A DNA stretch of 64,000 nt from Hymenobacter sp. ISL-91 (GTDB lineage Bacteria; Bacteroidota; Bacteroidia; Cytophagales; Hymenobacteraceae). The position numbers and the translations under genes are program-made. The notes below the pieces were generated by a model. The model was not told where the DNA came from, made no database searches, and saw only the letters and a list, made by a program, of their open reading frames with translations. Below are positions 1 through 8,729 of this stretch, piece by piece. Every line of letters begins with the position of its first letter. The first letter of the stretch is position 1. Location of the stretch: the NCBI RefSeq assembly GCF_018613725.1, contig NZ_JAGGPS010000016.1, positions 35,157-99,156 on the forward strand, read 5' to 3'.

Positions 1-414
1 CCGGCTTCATGCCAGAAAGAGTTGGCTGAGGCTATGGAACTGACCAAACATGGTAGCCGCATGACGTTGGTGCTGGCTCTGAGCTACAGCGGCCGCTGGG
101 ACTTGGCCCAGGCCAGCCGCCGCATTGCCCAGGAGGTAGCGGCCGGCCGGCTCCAGCCTGAGCAGGTAACCGAGGCTACTGTGGCCGGCTACCTGTCTAC
201 GGCTGGTATTCCCGACCCCGAACTGCTTATTCGCACCAGCGGCGAGCAGCGCATAAGTAATTTCCTGTTGTGGCAACTGGCCTATACGGAACTGTTCATT
301 ACCGATTTGCTCTGGCCCGATTTCCGGCGCCAGCACCTTTATGATGCCCTGCGGGCCTACCAACAGCGGGAGCGTCGGTTCGGTAAAACCAGTGAGCAGC
401 TAACCGTTTCGTAA
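1..414 (+). CDS. uppS: Isoprenyl transferase (undecaprenyl diphosphate synthase), C-terminal part
   Basis: This is the C-terminal ~137 residues of a cis-prenyltransferase; the reading frame is open to the left edge, so the start lies outside the window. The family condenses isopentenyl diphosphate onto farnesyl diphosphate to make the C55 lipid carrier for peptidoglycan and surface glycans. Visible signatures are ALSYSGRWDL and the substrate-binding block PELLIRTSGEQRISNFLLWQ, followed by the ELFITDLLWPDF segment typical of the family end. The stop lies 6 bases before bamA, and uppS-bamA-ompH is a common Bacteroidota order, which suggests co-transcription. Family assignment is confident; the catalytic N-terminal Asp cannot be seen. 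Confidence 0.93.
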   Translation, partial: PASCQKELAEAMELTKHGSRMTLVLALSYSGRWDLAQASRRIAQEVAAGRLQPEQVTEATVAGYLSTAGIPDPELLIRTSGEQRISNFLLWQLAYTELFITDLLWPDFRRQHLYDALRAYQQRERRFGKTSEQLTVS

Positions 415-420
415 TCGAAA

Positions 421-2958
421 ATGAGTTCTCCCTACCATAAGATCCTTCCGGTTGCCGCCCTGGCTTTTACGCTGGGCACGGCACCGCTTACTACCACCCT
501 GGGCCAGGTAGCCGCCCCGGCCGCTGCCAGCAGCACGGCCGACGAGCCCCAGCGCTATACCCTGGGCGGCATCACCATCAGCGGTGCCCGCTACCTCGAT
601 CCGAATACGCTTATTGGCCTTTCGGGGCTGAAAGTAGGAGACCCCATCACGATTCCCGGCGAGGAAATCGGTCGGGCTATCCGTAAGCTGTGGGACCAGG
701 GTATTCTGGGCGATGTGAGCGTGAGCATTGCCCGCGTGGAAAACGGGCGCGTGTTCCTCGATTTCAACCTCAAGGAGCGTCCCCGGCTGTCGAAATTCGT
801 CTTCGAGGGCATCAGCAAAGGCCAGGGGGAAGAGTTGAGAAACAAGATCAAACTCATCCGCGGCAAGGTGGTGACTGATGCGTTGCTGAGCAACACCCGC
901 GCTCAGGTACGTAAGTTCTATACCAACAAAGGGTTTCTTGATGCCAAGGTGAACATCGTGCAGCGGCCCGACTCGTCGCTGTCGAACAGCGTGGTGCTGG
1001 CCATTAACGTGGACAAGGGCTCTAAGGTCAAAATTGGGGAGATTGATTTCGTAGGTAATACCGCTTTCTCGGATGGCAAGCTGAAGGGCAAGTTCAAGAA
1101 AACTAAAGAGAAGAAATTCCCGAAGTTCTTCAACTCGGGCAAGTACCAGGCGAAGGAGTTTGCGGACGACAAACAGCTGCTACTCGACTTTTATAACGCG
1201 CAGGGCTACCGCGACGCAACTATCGTGTCGGATTCGCTGACCCGGGTAGGTGATGGCCTGAAGCTGACTGTACGGGTAGATGAGGGGCCGAAATATTACT
1301 TCCGCAACATCAGCTGGAACGGCAACTACCTCTACGACGACAAGACGCTGGCCTCGGTGCTGGGCATCAAGGAGGGCAGCGTGTACAGCAAGGAAACGCT
1401 TGATAAGCGCCTCAACTACAACCCCATGGGCCAGGATGTAACGTCGCTTTATATGAACGACGGCTACCTGTTCTTCAACATCGAGCCGGTGGAAACGCGG
1501 GTGGAAGGTGACTCTATTGACATCGAAATGCGGGTGTCGGAGGGCGTGCAGGCGCGGGTGAAGGAGGTACGGATTGCAGGCAATACCAAAACCTCCGACC
1601 ACGTGGTGCGCCGGACGCTTTACACGTTGCCCGGCGACAAGTTCAGCCGCGAAAACCTGATTCGCAGCCAGCGCGAGCTGGCCACGCTGGGCTACTTCGA
1701 CCCCGAAAAGATTGGCCTCAACCCAGTGCCAAACCAGGCCGACGGTACCGTAGATATCAATTATACGGTGGAGGAGAAACCCTCCGACCAGATTACCCTT
1801 TCGGGTGGCTGGGGCGGCTACGCGGGCTTTATTGGTACAGTGGGCCTAGTGTTCAACAACTTCTCGCTACGCAAGGCCGCCACCCTGAAAAACTGGACGC
1901 CCGTACCCTCCGGCGACGGCCAGCGCCTGTCGCTGAACGTGCAGGCCAACGGCCCGCAGTACCAAGCCTACTCGTTCTCGTTTACCGAGCCCTGGCTGGG
2001 CGGGCGCAAGCCCAACTCGTTATCGGTGAGCCTGACTAAAACAGTTTTCCGCAACGGCAGCAGCTTCGATGTGAATGCCGGCTCGCTTAAAACCAATGGT
2101 GCCAGCGTGGCGCTGGGCCGCCGCCTGCGCTGGCCCGATGACTACTTCACGCTGAGCAACGCACTATCGGTTACCCAGTACAAGCTTAAAAACTACGGTA
2201 GCTTAGGAAGCGACTTCTTCCCAACCGGCACCGGCGACGCTACCAACCTTACGCTTAACACCACACTGGCGCGTAACAGCATCGACAACCCGACCTTTAC
2301 GCGGCGAGGCTCCTCGCTGGCACTGAGCGTAAACCTCACGCCGCCTTATTCACTGTTTCCGGGAGCACACCCGAGCGTGAATGAGTGGGTAGAGTTTCAT
2401 AAGTGGATGTTTGACGCCTCGTGGTTTACACCGGTGGTGGGTAAGCTGGTGCTGAATACCCGAGCTCATTTCGGCTTTATTGGTAGCTACGGCAGCAACC
2501 GAGCCATCGGCCCGTTCGAGCGGTTTAAGCTGGGCGGTGCAGGCCTGGGCTATGGTGGCTCTACCAACTTCATTGCCGGTACCGAGTACGTGGGCCTGCG
2601 CGGCTACGCCGACCCGAATGACCAGAATTCGCTGCCAGCTTCGCGGCAGGGTTCGGCTGGTGGCGTGGTGTACAATAAATTCGTAATGGAAATGCGTTAT
2701 CCAGTCAGCCTGAACCCGGCGGCTACGGTGTACGTGCTGGGCTTTGCTGAAGCCGGCAACTCATCGGAGAGCTATGCCAACTACAGCCCTTATAAGCTGT
2801 ACCGTTCGGCAGGTTTAGGAGCCCGCGTCTTCATGTCGGCATTCGGTTTGCTAGGCTTCGACTACGGCTGGGGCTTCGACCAGGTGCCACGTGTAGCCGG
2901 CGGTTCGGCGCAGAAGAGCGGTATCTTCCACTTTATCATCGGCCAGCAGATTCGGTAG
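421..2958 (+). CDS. bamA: Outer membrane protein assembly factor BamA
   Basis: This is the central Omp85 protein of the BAM complex, which folds beta-barrels into the outer membrane. The 845 residues (E. coli BamA is about 810) begin with a signal peptide of roughly 29 residues ending near TLGQ. POTRA repeats follow from about residue 45 to 455 (the start of the first is YTLGGITISGARYLDP), and then a C-terminal 16-strand barrel that opens near QITLSGGWGGYAG. The protein ends in IIGQQIR rather than the aromatic residue usual at the C-terminus of proteobacterial OMPs. It is flanked by uppS (6-base gap) and two ompH/skp genes, so substrate chaperones and the assembly machine are encoded together. 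Confidence 0.96.
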   Translation: MSSPYHKILPVAALAFTLGTAPLTTTLGQVAAPAAASSTADEPQRYTLGGITISGARYLDPNTLIGLSGLKVGDPITIPGEEIGRAIRKLWDQGILGDVSVSIARVENGRVFLDFNLKERPRLSKFVFEGISKGQGEELRNKIKLIRGKVVTDALLSNTRAQVRKFYTNKGFLDAKVNIVQRPDSSLSNSVVLAINVDKGSKVKIGEIDFVGNTAFSDGKLKGKFKKTKEKKFPKFFNSGKYQAKEFADDKQLLLDFYNAQGYRDATIVSDSLTRVGDGLKLTVRVDEGPKYYFRNISWNGNYLYDDKTLASVLGIKEGSVYSKETLDKRLNYNPMGQDVTSLYMNDGYLFFNIEPVETRVEGDSIDIEMRVSEGVQARVKEVRIAGNTKTSDHVVRRTLYTLPGDKFSRENLIRSQRELATLGYFDPEKIGLNPVPNQADGTVDINYTVEEKPSDQITLSGGWGGYAGFIGTVGLVFNNFSLRKAATLKNWTPVPSGDGQRLSLNVQANGPQYQAYSFSFTEPWLGGRKPNSLSVSLTKTVFRNGSSFDVNAGSLKTNGASVALGRRLRWPDDYFTLSNALSVTQYKLKNYGSLGSDFFPTGTGDATNLTLNTTLARNSIDNPTFTRRGSSLALSVNLTPPYSLFPGAHPSVNEWVEFHKWMFDASWFTPVVGKLVLNTRAHFGFIGSYGSNRAIGPFERFKLGGAGLGYGGSTNFIAGTEYVGLRGYADPNDQNSLPASRQGSAGGVVYNKFVMEMRYPVSLNPAATVYVLGFAEAGNSSESYANYSPYKLYRSAGLGARVFMSAFGLLGFDYGWGFDQVPRVAGGSAQKSGIFHFIIGQQIR

Positions 2959-3000
2959 CGCCCATGGTGAGCGGGCCGGGGCCACCACTTTTTCAACAAC

Positions 3001-3675
3001 ATGAACCACTTTGTTTTCCGCGTTTCGGCCGCTTTGGCCCTGTTGTTAGTACTGGTAGGTGCTCCTGGGGTGCAGGCCCAGAAGTTCGGCTACGTCGACT
3101 CGGAGTTTGTATTGGCTAAGCTACCGGCGTATGCGCAGGCACAGCAGGAGTTGAATACCCAGGCCGCCAACTGGCAAAAGGACCTGGAAAACCAAAAAGC
3201 GGAGCTAGATAAGCTGCTTCGGAATTATCAGGCTGAGGAAGTCGTTCTGACGGAAGCTATGAAGAAAAAGCGCCAGGACGAGATTCTGGCCAAAGAGCAG
3301 GACATCAAAACCAACACCAACAAAATATTTGGCTTCGAAGGCCAGTTGTTCCGCAAACGGCAGGAACTAACCAAGCCGGTGCAGGATGTAGTATTTGAGG
3401 CTATTGAGAAGGTGGCCAAGAAAAAGCAGTTGGCCATTGTGTTCGACAAATCGGGCGACCTGACCATGCTCTATACCAACCCTGTGCACGATTACACCGA
3501 ATTTGTGCTGGAGGAACTGGGCTTGGCCTCGCCCGAGGCCAACCAGCCGGGCCAGAAGGGTTCGGTTAGAACTATTACGCCGCCTGCTACCCCCGCCGGC
3601 AACGCCTCGACGGCCGACACCGACGAACCGACCCCCCGTCAGCCCGCTGCCCGCCCAGCCGGCCGAAAAAAGTAA
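3001..3675 (+). CDS. OmpH/Skp-family periplasmic chaperone (first copy)
   Basis: This 224-residue protein has a signal peptide ending GVQAQ, the family opener KFGYVDSEFVLAKLPAY, and a long charged coiled-coil (about residues 40-125, rich in K, E and Q) like the tentacles of Skp, which hold unfolded OMPs in the periplasm. The C-terminal 40 residues are a low-complexity Thr/Pro/Ala tail ending in PAGRKK, which E. coli Skp lacks. It lies 42 bases after bamA and just before a second ompH copy; such tandem pairs are common in Bacteroidota. The chaperone role is inferred from the family. Confidence 0.9.
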   Translation: MNHFVFRVSAALALLLVLVGAPGVQAQKFGYVDSEFVLAKLPAYAQAQQELNTQAANWQKDLENQKAELDKLLRNYQAEEVVLTEAMKKKRQDEILAKEQDIKTNTNKIFGFEGQLFRKRQELTKPVQDVVFEAIEKVAKKKQLAIVFDKSGDLTMLYTNPVHDYTEFVLEELGLASPEANQPGQKGSVRTITPPATPAGNASTADTDEPTPRQPAARPAGRKK

Positions 3676-3680
3676 CTTTG
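3673..3680 (+). promoter_or_regulatory. Possible -7 element (TAACTTTG) before second ompH
   Basis: TAACTTTG matches the Bacteroidota -7 consensus TAnnTTTG. It overlaps the stop of the first ompH gene and sits about 32 bases before the second. I see no good TTTG at the expected -33 position, so this is weak. Confidence 0.25.
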
Positions 3681-3712
3681 TGTATTCAACTTTCTGACTT
3701 TTCCCTTTTTTG

Positions 3713-4348
3713 ATGACGACCACCATGAACAAAATCCGTGTTGCTCTGGCCATTGCCGCCCTTACCCTCACTACGGCTACCGCTTCGATGGCCCAGGCGC
3801 CGCTGAAAATCGGCTATACCAGTGTAGAGTATGTGCTGAGCCAGATGCCCGAAAGCAAGCAGATTGAGTCGCAGTTGAAAGACTATAGCACCCAGCTCAA
3901 AAACCAGCTCGATACCAAATACGCCGAGTACCAGACCAAGGGCGAGGCCTTCCAGAAGGGTGCCGCCACCATGCCCGACCCCGTGCGGGCCGATAAGCAG
4001 AAGGAATTGCAGAACCTGCAGCAGTCGATCCAAGAGTTCCAGCAGAGTGCAGAAACCTCGTTGCAGCAGAAGCAGCAGGCCTTGCTTAAGCCCGCTCTCG
4101 ACAAGCTCCAGCAGACCATTGATGCCGTAGCCAACGAAAACGGCTTCACGTATGTGCTCAACTCCGATGGTGCCAGCCCGGTACTGTTGCACGGCCCCAA
4201 AGAGGGCGACATTTCGGATCTGGTGCTGAAGAAAATGGGCATTACGCCCGGTGCTGCCAGTGCTGCCAAGGTAACTACGCCAGCTGCTCCGGCCGCTTCG
4301 GCAGTGCCCGCCGCCACTACCAAAACCAAAACGAAAACCAAGAAGTAA
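3713..4348 (+). CDS. OmpH/Skp-family periplasmic chaperone (second copy)
   Basis: This paralogue of the preceding gene has about 211 residues. The signal peptide is MNKIRVALAIAALTLTTATA, so translation may really begin at the ATG at 3725; an upstream ATG at 3713 and a TTG at 3710 are in frame. The mature part opens with LKIGYTSVEYVLSQMPES, followed by a Gln/Lys/Glu-rich coiled-coil (about residues 45-125) and an Ala/Thr/Lys tail ending KTKTKTKK. The basic tails of both copies are unusual for Skp. It should hold OMP substrates for BamA. A GC-rich hairpin lies 35 bases downstream. Confidence 0.88.
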   Translation: MTTTMNKIRVALAIAALTLTTATASMAQAPLKIGYTSVEYVLSQMPESKQIESQLKDYSTQLKNQLDTKYAEYQTKGEAFQKGAATMPDPVRADKQKELQNLQQSIQEFQQSAETSLQQKQQALLKPALDKLQQTIDAVANENGFTYVLNSDGASPVLLHGPKEGDISDLVLKKMGITPGAASAAKVTTPAAPAASAVPAATTKTKTKTKK

Positions 4349-4382
4349 GCGCTCCGGCGCGCTAGCTTATGGCTTCACCGGC

Positions 4383-4408
4383 GCAGCCGGGGCTTTTGCC
4401 CCGGCTGC
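4383..4408 (+). terminator. GC-rich hairpin after ompH, in the rluD leader
   Basis: An 11-bp perfect stem (GCAGCCGGGGC with its complement) closes on a TTTT loop. It lies within the first codons of the longest possible rluD reading frame, which argues that rluD starts downstream and that this is a terminator or attenuator of the ompH transcript. There is no clear T-run after it. Confidence 0.4.
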
Positions 4409-4470
4409 TGCTGTTTGCTACCACGTCGCGCCCCGGTATGGGCGCTCCGGACCACCGATTTTTCCGTTAT

Positions 4471-5589
4471 ATGGCAGAACTGGACCAAGAATTTCCTGCG
4501 CCCCACATGCACATGCCTACCCCTGCTGAACTTTCTGCCGGAGAGCTGGCCGACGATGATGGCGACGACAGCGAAGGGGGCGACGAACTGTATGAGCACC
4601 ACCGCATTCAGGCTAACCGGAAGCAGGAGCTGCTGCGCCTGGATAAGTTTCTGCTGCTGCGCATCCCCAAAACGTCGCGCACCCGCATTCAAAATGCTAT
4701 TCTGGCCGGCGCTGTGCAGGTCAATAGCCAAGCGGTGAAGTCCAACTACCGCGTCAAGCCGCTCGACATTATCACGGTGACGCTGCCGGAGCCGCCCCGC
4801 GAGTTCAAGGTAATGCCCGAGCCCATGGACCTTGACATCCGGTACGAAGACCCGGAGTTGTTACTGGTGAACAAGCCGGCTGGGCTGGTCGTGCATCCGG
4901 CCTTCGGCCACTGGCAGGGCACATTGGTAAACGGGCTGGCGCATCACCTTGCCAACCTGCCCACCGGCCGCAACGGCGAAGTGCGCCCCGGCCTTGTGCA
5001 CCGCATCGATAAAGACACGTCAGGGTTGTTGGTTATCGGCAAGTCGGAGTACGCCATGACCTACTTGTCGAACCAGTTTTTCCACCATACCATCGAGCGT
5101 ACCTATCTGGCGCTGGTGTGGGGCGTGCCCGCCGAGGCGCAGAGTACCATCAGCACGAACATCGGGCGCAGTATCAAGGACCGTAAGGTGCAGGCGGTGT
5201 TCCCATTTGAAGGCGAGTATGGCCGCACAGCGGTTACCCACTATAAGGTGCTGCAAGCCTTTGGGCAGGTGGCGCTGGTGCAGTGTAACCTCGAAACCGG
5301 CCGCACCCACCAGATTCGGGTACACATGAAGCACATTGGCCACCCGCTGTTCGGCGACGCTACCTATGGCGGCGACCGGGTAGTGTACGGGCAGCGTAAG
5401 GGAGCCTACAAGGCCTTTGCCGAGAAAGCCCTGGCTTTGCTCCCCCGGCAGGCCCTGCACGCCAAATCCCTGGGCTTCGAACATCCCATCAGCCGCGAGT
5501 TTATGCAGTTTGAAGCCGAGCTACCAGCTGATTTTGATGCCGTGCTGAAAATGTGGGAGGAGTACGCCAACGCACAGGCCACCAGCTAA
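4471..5589 (+). CDS. rluD: RluA/RluD-family 23S rRNA pseudouridine synthase
   Basis: This enzyme converts uridines in the large-subunit rRNA to pseudouridine. An S4 RNA-binding domain (about residues 50-110, LRLDKFLLLRIP) precedes the catalytic domain, with the motif GLVHRIDKDTSGLL carrying the catalytic Asp near residue 180, and ETGRTHQIRVHMKHIGHPL later. The frame is open from 4369, but the first 34 codons contain a strong hairpin, and MAELDQEF at 4471 gives a normal 372-residue protein; 4438 is another option. The N-terminal acidic stretch (residues 15-45) is not part of the core fold. RluD versus another RluA subfamily cannot be settled by eye. Confidence 0.88.
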   Translation: MAELDQEFPAPHMHMPTPAELSAGELADDDGDDSEGGDELYEHHRIQANRKQELLRLDKFLLLRIPKTSRTRIQNAILAGAVQVNSQAVKSNYRVKPLDIITVTLPEPPREFKVMPEPMDLDIRYEDPELLLVNKPAGLVVHPAFGHWQGTLVNGLAHHLANLPTGRNGEVRPGLVHRIDKDTSGLLVIGKSEYAMTYLSNQFFHHTIERTYLALVWGVPAEAQSTISTNIGRSIKDRKVQAVFPFEGEYGRTAVTHYKVLQAFGQVALVQCNLETGRTHQIRVHMKHIGHPLFGDATYGGDRVVYGQRKGAYKAFAEKALALLPRQALHAKSLGFEHPISREFMQFEAELPADFDAVLKMWEEYANAQATS

Positions 5590-5609
5590 CGGAGGCCGGC
5601 AACACACAA

Positions 5610-5653
5610 AAAAAGGGAAAGCCCGCTACGTCGGTAGCGGGCTTTCCCTTTTT
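5610..5653. terminator. Bidirectional Rho-independent terminator
   Basis: A perfect 15-bp stem (GGGAAAGCCCGCTAC and its complement) with a 4-base loop is flanked by five A on the left and five T on the right. It can end both rluD (plus) and the TPR gene (minus), which converge here. Confidence 0.9.
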
Positions 5654-5682
5654 CAGCTTGACTCAGCAGCCTGCTGCCTGTC

Positions 5683-7302
5683 CTACTTCCGGCGGGCCGG
5701 AGCCTTGGCGGGCTTGGTGATGGCGTCGATAGCCGTCTTGGCCTGCTCATCGGCGGGATTCAGCGTCAGGGCCTGCTGCCAGTAGGGCAACGAGGCGGTC
5801 TTGTCCCCCTTCTGGTAGTAGTAGTAACCCAGGTACTTATTGGCTTCCACGAGGCCCGACTTGTAGCTCTCGGGCTTATCGGAAGCAGTAGCCATCTTGA
5901 TGTACTCCTCGTAGTAAGGCTTGGCTAAGCCCTTCTTCGAGTCTGGGTCGAGGTTGGCGTTGGCGCGGGCGCGCATCTGGTAGCCGGGTACGTACTCGGG
6001 GCGCTCCTTCAGCAAGGCACCGTAGAGGCTGTCGGCGGGCATGTACTGTTCGTTCTGCTCGTAAGCGCGGGCGAGGTACACTTTGTCGGTCAGCTCCCCA
6101 CCATTGTTCTCCTGCATCATCTGCCGGTAGGTTGCAATGGCCTTGGGGTAATCCTTGGCCGCAAGGTAAGCCTTGGCCAGTTCCTTGCGCAGTTCAGTGG
6201 CCTTCTTGGGGTCAGCCTTGATGGCAGCATCAACCAGCGCAGCACCTTCGGCCGTTTTCCCGCTCTTGATCAGCATTTTGCCGTAGTACACGTTGTCGTC
6301 GGCAATCAGCTTGTCCTGCGCTTTGGCAACCGTCATGTACTGCTGCATAGCGGTCATGGCCTCATCATTCTTACCCATCTCGTACAACGAGTAGGCTCTG
6401 ATGCGGTTCATGGCGAGGTTGTTGGGGTCGGCGGCCAGCACCTTGTCAATCTCCACCATCGCCTCAGGGTACTTCTCCGTCAGGTACAGGAAGGCCGCGT
6501 TCTTGGCTGTAGTTTCGGTTGAGTTTTCGGCCAGCGCAGTGTACTTCTGGAACTGAGCCAGGGCATCGTCGTAGCGGCCGGCGAAGTAATAGGTTTCAGC
6601 CAGCGCGTTGTAAGCCGGCGCATAGTTGGCGTCGATGCTGATGGCCTTCTCGAAGTTCTCCTTAGCGCGGTTGTAGTCGCGGGAACGCAACGCCAGCTGA
6701 CCACGCCGTACGTAAGCCTGCACGTTGTTTGGCTCGCCGGTATTGGCACGCTCGTAGCTGTTCATGGCCTCGCCACCACCCGTCTCGATCTTCTGGTACA
6801 GGTCGCCGCGGGCAATCATGAGGGCCGCATCGTCTTTGCCGGTTTTGGCAGCGAATTTCTCGCCTTCTTTCACGTACTCCAGCGCCTTGCTAACGTCCTT
6901 GGTGCCCGATTCGGCATAGGCCTGGGCAATCATGGTGAATACGCTGAGGTCTTTGCCCTTCGAGGCCTTTACAGCTTCGTCGAACTTGGCCTGCGCCTCT
7001 GTGGCGTTGCCTTTTGCCAGCGCGGCACGGCCGGCGGCTACCATGGTCATCGGGGCCTTTTTGTCGTAGCTGACGCGGCTGAAGTAGTACGCAGCCGAAT
7101 CGGGCATCTGGCGCAACTGGTACAGGCGGCCCAACTGAAACGACGTTTCGTTGGACTGGCCCTGCCGAAGAAGCGTAGACCGGGCTTCGTTGTAACGCTC
7201 CATTTGCAGCGCCTTTTCTACGGCCGTGTTCTGGGCCAGAGCGGCAGTGCCGGAAACAGATAAAGCAGCGAGGAGTGTGAGCTTCCAGGGCTTAATGTTC
7301 AT
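5683..7302 (-). CDS. Tetratricopeptide-repeat periplasmic protein
   Basis: This 539-residue protein has a signal peptide (cleavage near TAALAQ) and TPR-type helix pairs along its whole length, such as APAYNALAETYYFAGRYDDA near residue 228. The C-terminal KPAKAPARRK is basic. TPR proteins act as scaffolds, and no enzyme motif is visible. It is the last gene of the minus-strand exbB-exbD-exbD-tonB-tonB cluster, separated by 35 bases from the PstS-like lipoprotein gene. This suggests a partner role in TonB-dependent envelope work, but the exact function is unknown. Confidence 0.88.
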   Translation of the reverse strand: MNIKPWKLTLLAALSVSGTAALAQNTAVEKALQMERYNEARSTLLRQGQSNETSFQLGRLYQLRQMPDSAAYYFSRVSYDKKAPMTMVAAGRAALAKGNATEAQAKFDEAVKASKGKDLSVFTMIAQAYAESGTKDVSKALEYVKEGEKFAAKTGKDDAALMIARGDLYQKIETGGGEAMNSYERANTGEPNNVQAYVRRGQLALRSRDYNRAKENFEKAISIDANYAPAYNALAETYYFAGRYDDALAQFQKYTALAENSTETTAKNAAFLYLTEKYPEAMVEIDKVLAADPNNLAMNRIRAYSLYEMGKNDEAMTAMQQYMTVAKAQDKLIADDNVYYGKMLIKSGKTAEGAALVDAAIKADPKKATELRKELAKAYLAAKDYPKAIATYRQMMQENNGGELTDKVYLARAYEQNEQYMPADSLYGALLKERPEYVPGYQMRARANANLDPDSKKGLAKPYYEEYIKMATASDKPESYKSGLVEANKYLGYYYYQKGDKTASLPYWQQALTLNPADEQAKTAIDAITKPAKAPARRK

Positions 7303-7337
7303 AAGAGAAAGGTTTGGTGTAGGGTGAGGAAAAAAAA

Positions 7338-8294
7338 TCAGTTCGATTTCACGTCGATGATCCGAACCTGGCCGGTGGCGGGCATTAAACCGGACTTAAG
7401 CATAATGAGTTGGCCCTTGTTGCCTGCCACAAACGATGCAAAACCGGTGCCAAGACCGGCCCGAGCCTCGCGGCTGATAACATACAGCTCGCGCCGGAGG
7501 GGATACGTTTTCTGGGCTAAATATGCCTGGTAGGGCTGCACGTAGTCGTCGGGAGTACTATTGCCGGCTTTGGCGCTGATACCCGCTACGCGCACGCGTC
7601 CAAGCAGCTTTTGAACACCCTTATCGTCACGGTCCGAAATCCAGTTTACGCCGATTACGCCAATGGCATTCGGATGACTCGCAACGTAATCCAGGAGGGC
7701 CGGGTTCGACTCGGAGGCAAAAATACCCTTGGCCAATGCTGTGCCGCGGGTAATAGAATCCTGCACGAAGCGGGCGGTACTGGAATTGTTATTGTCGAAA
7801 ACGGCCGTAATCTCGCCCTTTTTATTGCCGGGGCTCAGCTGGTTCCACTGGGTAAGCTGGCCCGTAAAAATACCGCGGAGTTGGGCCGTTGTCAGCAGCG
7901 AATCGGGGTTGCTGGGATGCAGGATGATGGCGACACCATCCACCCCGATCCGGATGGCGCGAGGCTCTATCTGAATGCTTTTAAAGCGGGCCAACTCAGC
8001 TTCCGTCAGCTGCCGCGATACCACAGCCAGCCGCACACTGTCATCCAGAAAAGCCTGCATCACGTCGCGCTCGGGCTGGTAAACGGCCTGCAGGCGGGCA
8101 TCGGGATAAAGCTTCTGAAAAGTATCAACTTCCGACTTGATAATCGGAGCAAAGGTCTCATCGACTCCGATGCGGATAGTACCGCTGGTGGGCGTGTCGA
8201 GTGCTGCCGCCGATTTGTTGTTGCCGTTGCAGCCTGCCAGGCCCATTACCCCAAGCAAACCAGCCGTGAGGCCCGTAAGAATACTATGCTTCAT
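7338..8294 (-). CDS. PstS-like substrate-binding lipoprotein
   Basis: The start at 8294 gives a 318-residue lipoprotein with the lipobox LAGC near residue 20. The longer frame from 8417 is rejected because it puts 41 non-secretory residues before the signal peptide. The mature part matches the phosphate-binding periplasmic family (PstS/PBP-like): GTIRIGVDETFAPIIKSEVD at the start, then VDGVAIILHPSNPD, RGIFTGQLTQWNQL and DNNNSSTARFVQDS. No PstCAB transporter genes are nearby; the neighbours are TonB/ExbBD and a TPR gene. A role in phosphate import is therefore not implied, and an outer-surface or signalling role is possible. The start overlaps the upstream small membrane gene by 11 bases, indicating translational coupling. 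Confidence 0.85.
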   Translation of the reverse strand: MKHSILTGLTAGLLGVMGLAGCNGNNKSAAALDTPTSGTIRIGVDETFAPIIKSEVDTFQKLYPDARLQAVYQPERDVMQAFLDDSVRLAVVSRQLTEAELARFKSIQIEPRAIRIGVDGVAIILHPSNPDSLLTTAQLRGIFTGQLTQWNQLSPGNKKGEITAVFDNNNSSTARFVQDSITRGTALAKGIFASESNPALLDYVASHPNAIGVIGVNWISDRDDKGVQKLLGRVRVAGISAKAGNSTPDDYVQPYQAYLAQKTYPLRRELYVISREARAGLGTGFASFVAGNKGQLIMLKSGLMPATGQVRIIDVKSN

Positions 8295-8538
8295 GCCGGT
8301 TCTTTTTGAAATACTGTTGATAGGTGCGAACAAATCTAATGATTCCGTAAAATACGAAGACACCGGCCAGCAGTTTACGGGCCGTTTCGTCGAGCCGAAG
8401 CATACCAGCCGGCACAAACCATAGGCTTGCTCCCAGCGCCATGTAAAGTACGGCCATAAACAGAGTAAAGTAGCGTATCAGGCCGGGCGACTGACTGGGG
8501 CGGCCCAGGCGTTCGTGGGTATGTGGCAGATTGGACAT
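8284..8538 (-). CDS. Small two-helix membrane protein
   Basis: This 84-residue protein (start ATG at 8538; a longer frame to 8655 lacks support) has two hydrophobic helices, RYFTLFMAVLYMALGASLWF and LLAGVFVFYGIIRFV, joined by a short loop, and a basic C-terminus ending KKNRHEA. I do not recognise a named family. It overlaps the start of the PstS-like gene by 11 bases and lies after tonB on the same strand, so it belongs to this operon. A CAAAAATA (TATTTTTG on the minus strand) at 8559-8566 could be a -7 element. Confidence 0.7.
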   Translation of the reverse strand: MSNLPHTHERLGRPSQSPGLIRYFTLFMAVLYMALGASLWFVPAGMLRLDETARKLLAGVFVFYGIIRFVRTYQQYFKKNRHEA

Positions 8539-8646
8539 GACAGTTGAGTGAGGCAGAGCAAAAATATCCGGATAAGGAGCAAACGTAAAAATAGGCGCTT
8601 TTTGTTCGGCTACCCGTTGCCCTGCATCCCGGTAGGCAGAAACGCA

Positions 8647-8680
8647 GGCACCCAACCGGTTATTTTACCAGTTGGGTGCC
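8647..8680 (-). terminator. Hairpin between tonB and the small membrane gene
   Basis: A 10-bp perfect stem (GGCACCCAAC and its complement) has three more pairs inside a one-base mismatch. It lies 50 bases after the tonB stop. There is no T-run, so it may be a processing or attenuation hairpin rather than a full terminator. Confidence 0.35.
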
Positions 8681-8729
8681 GACGATAGAAAAGATGATTT
8701 CCCGCGCTGCCAGTAGCCGGTTGCCGGGG

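Noticed and set aside
7338..8294. Complete phosphate ABC transporter locus
   Set aside because: Only the binding-protein homologue is present; no pstC, pstA, pstB or phoU nearby.
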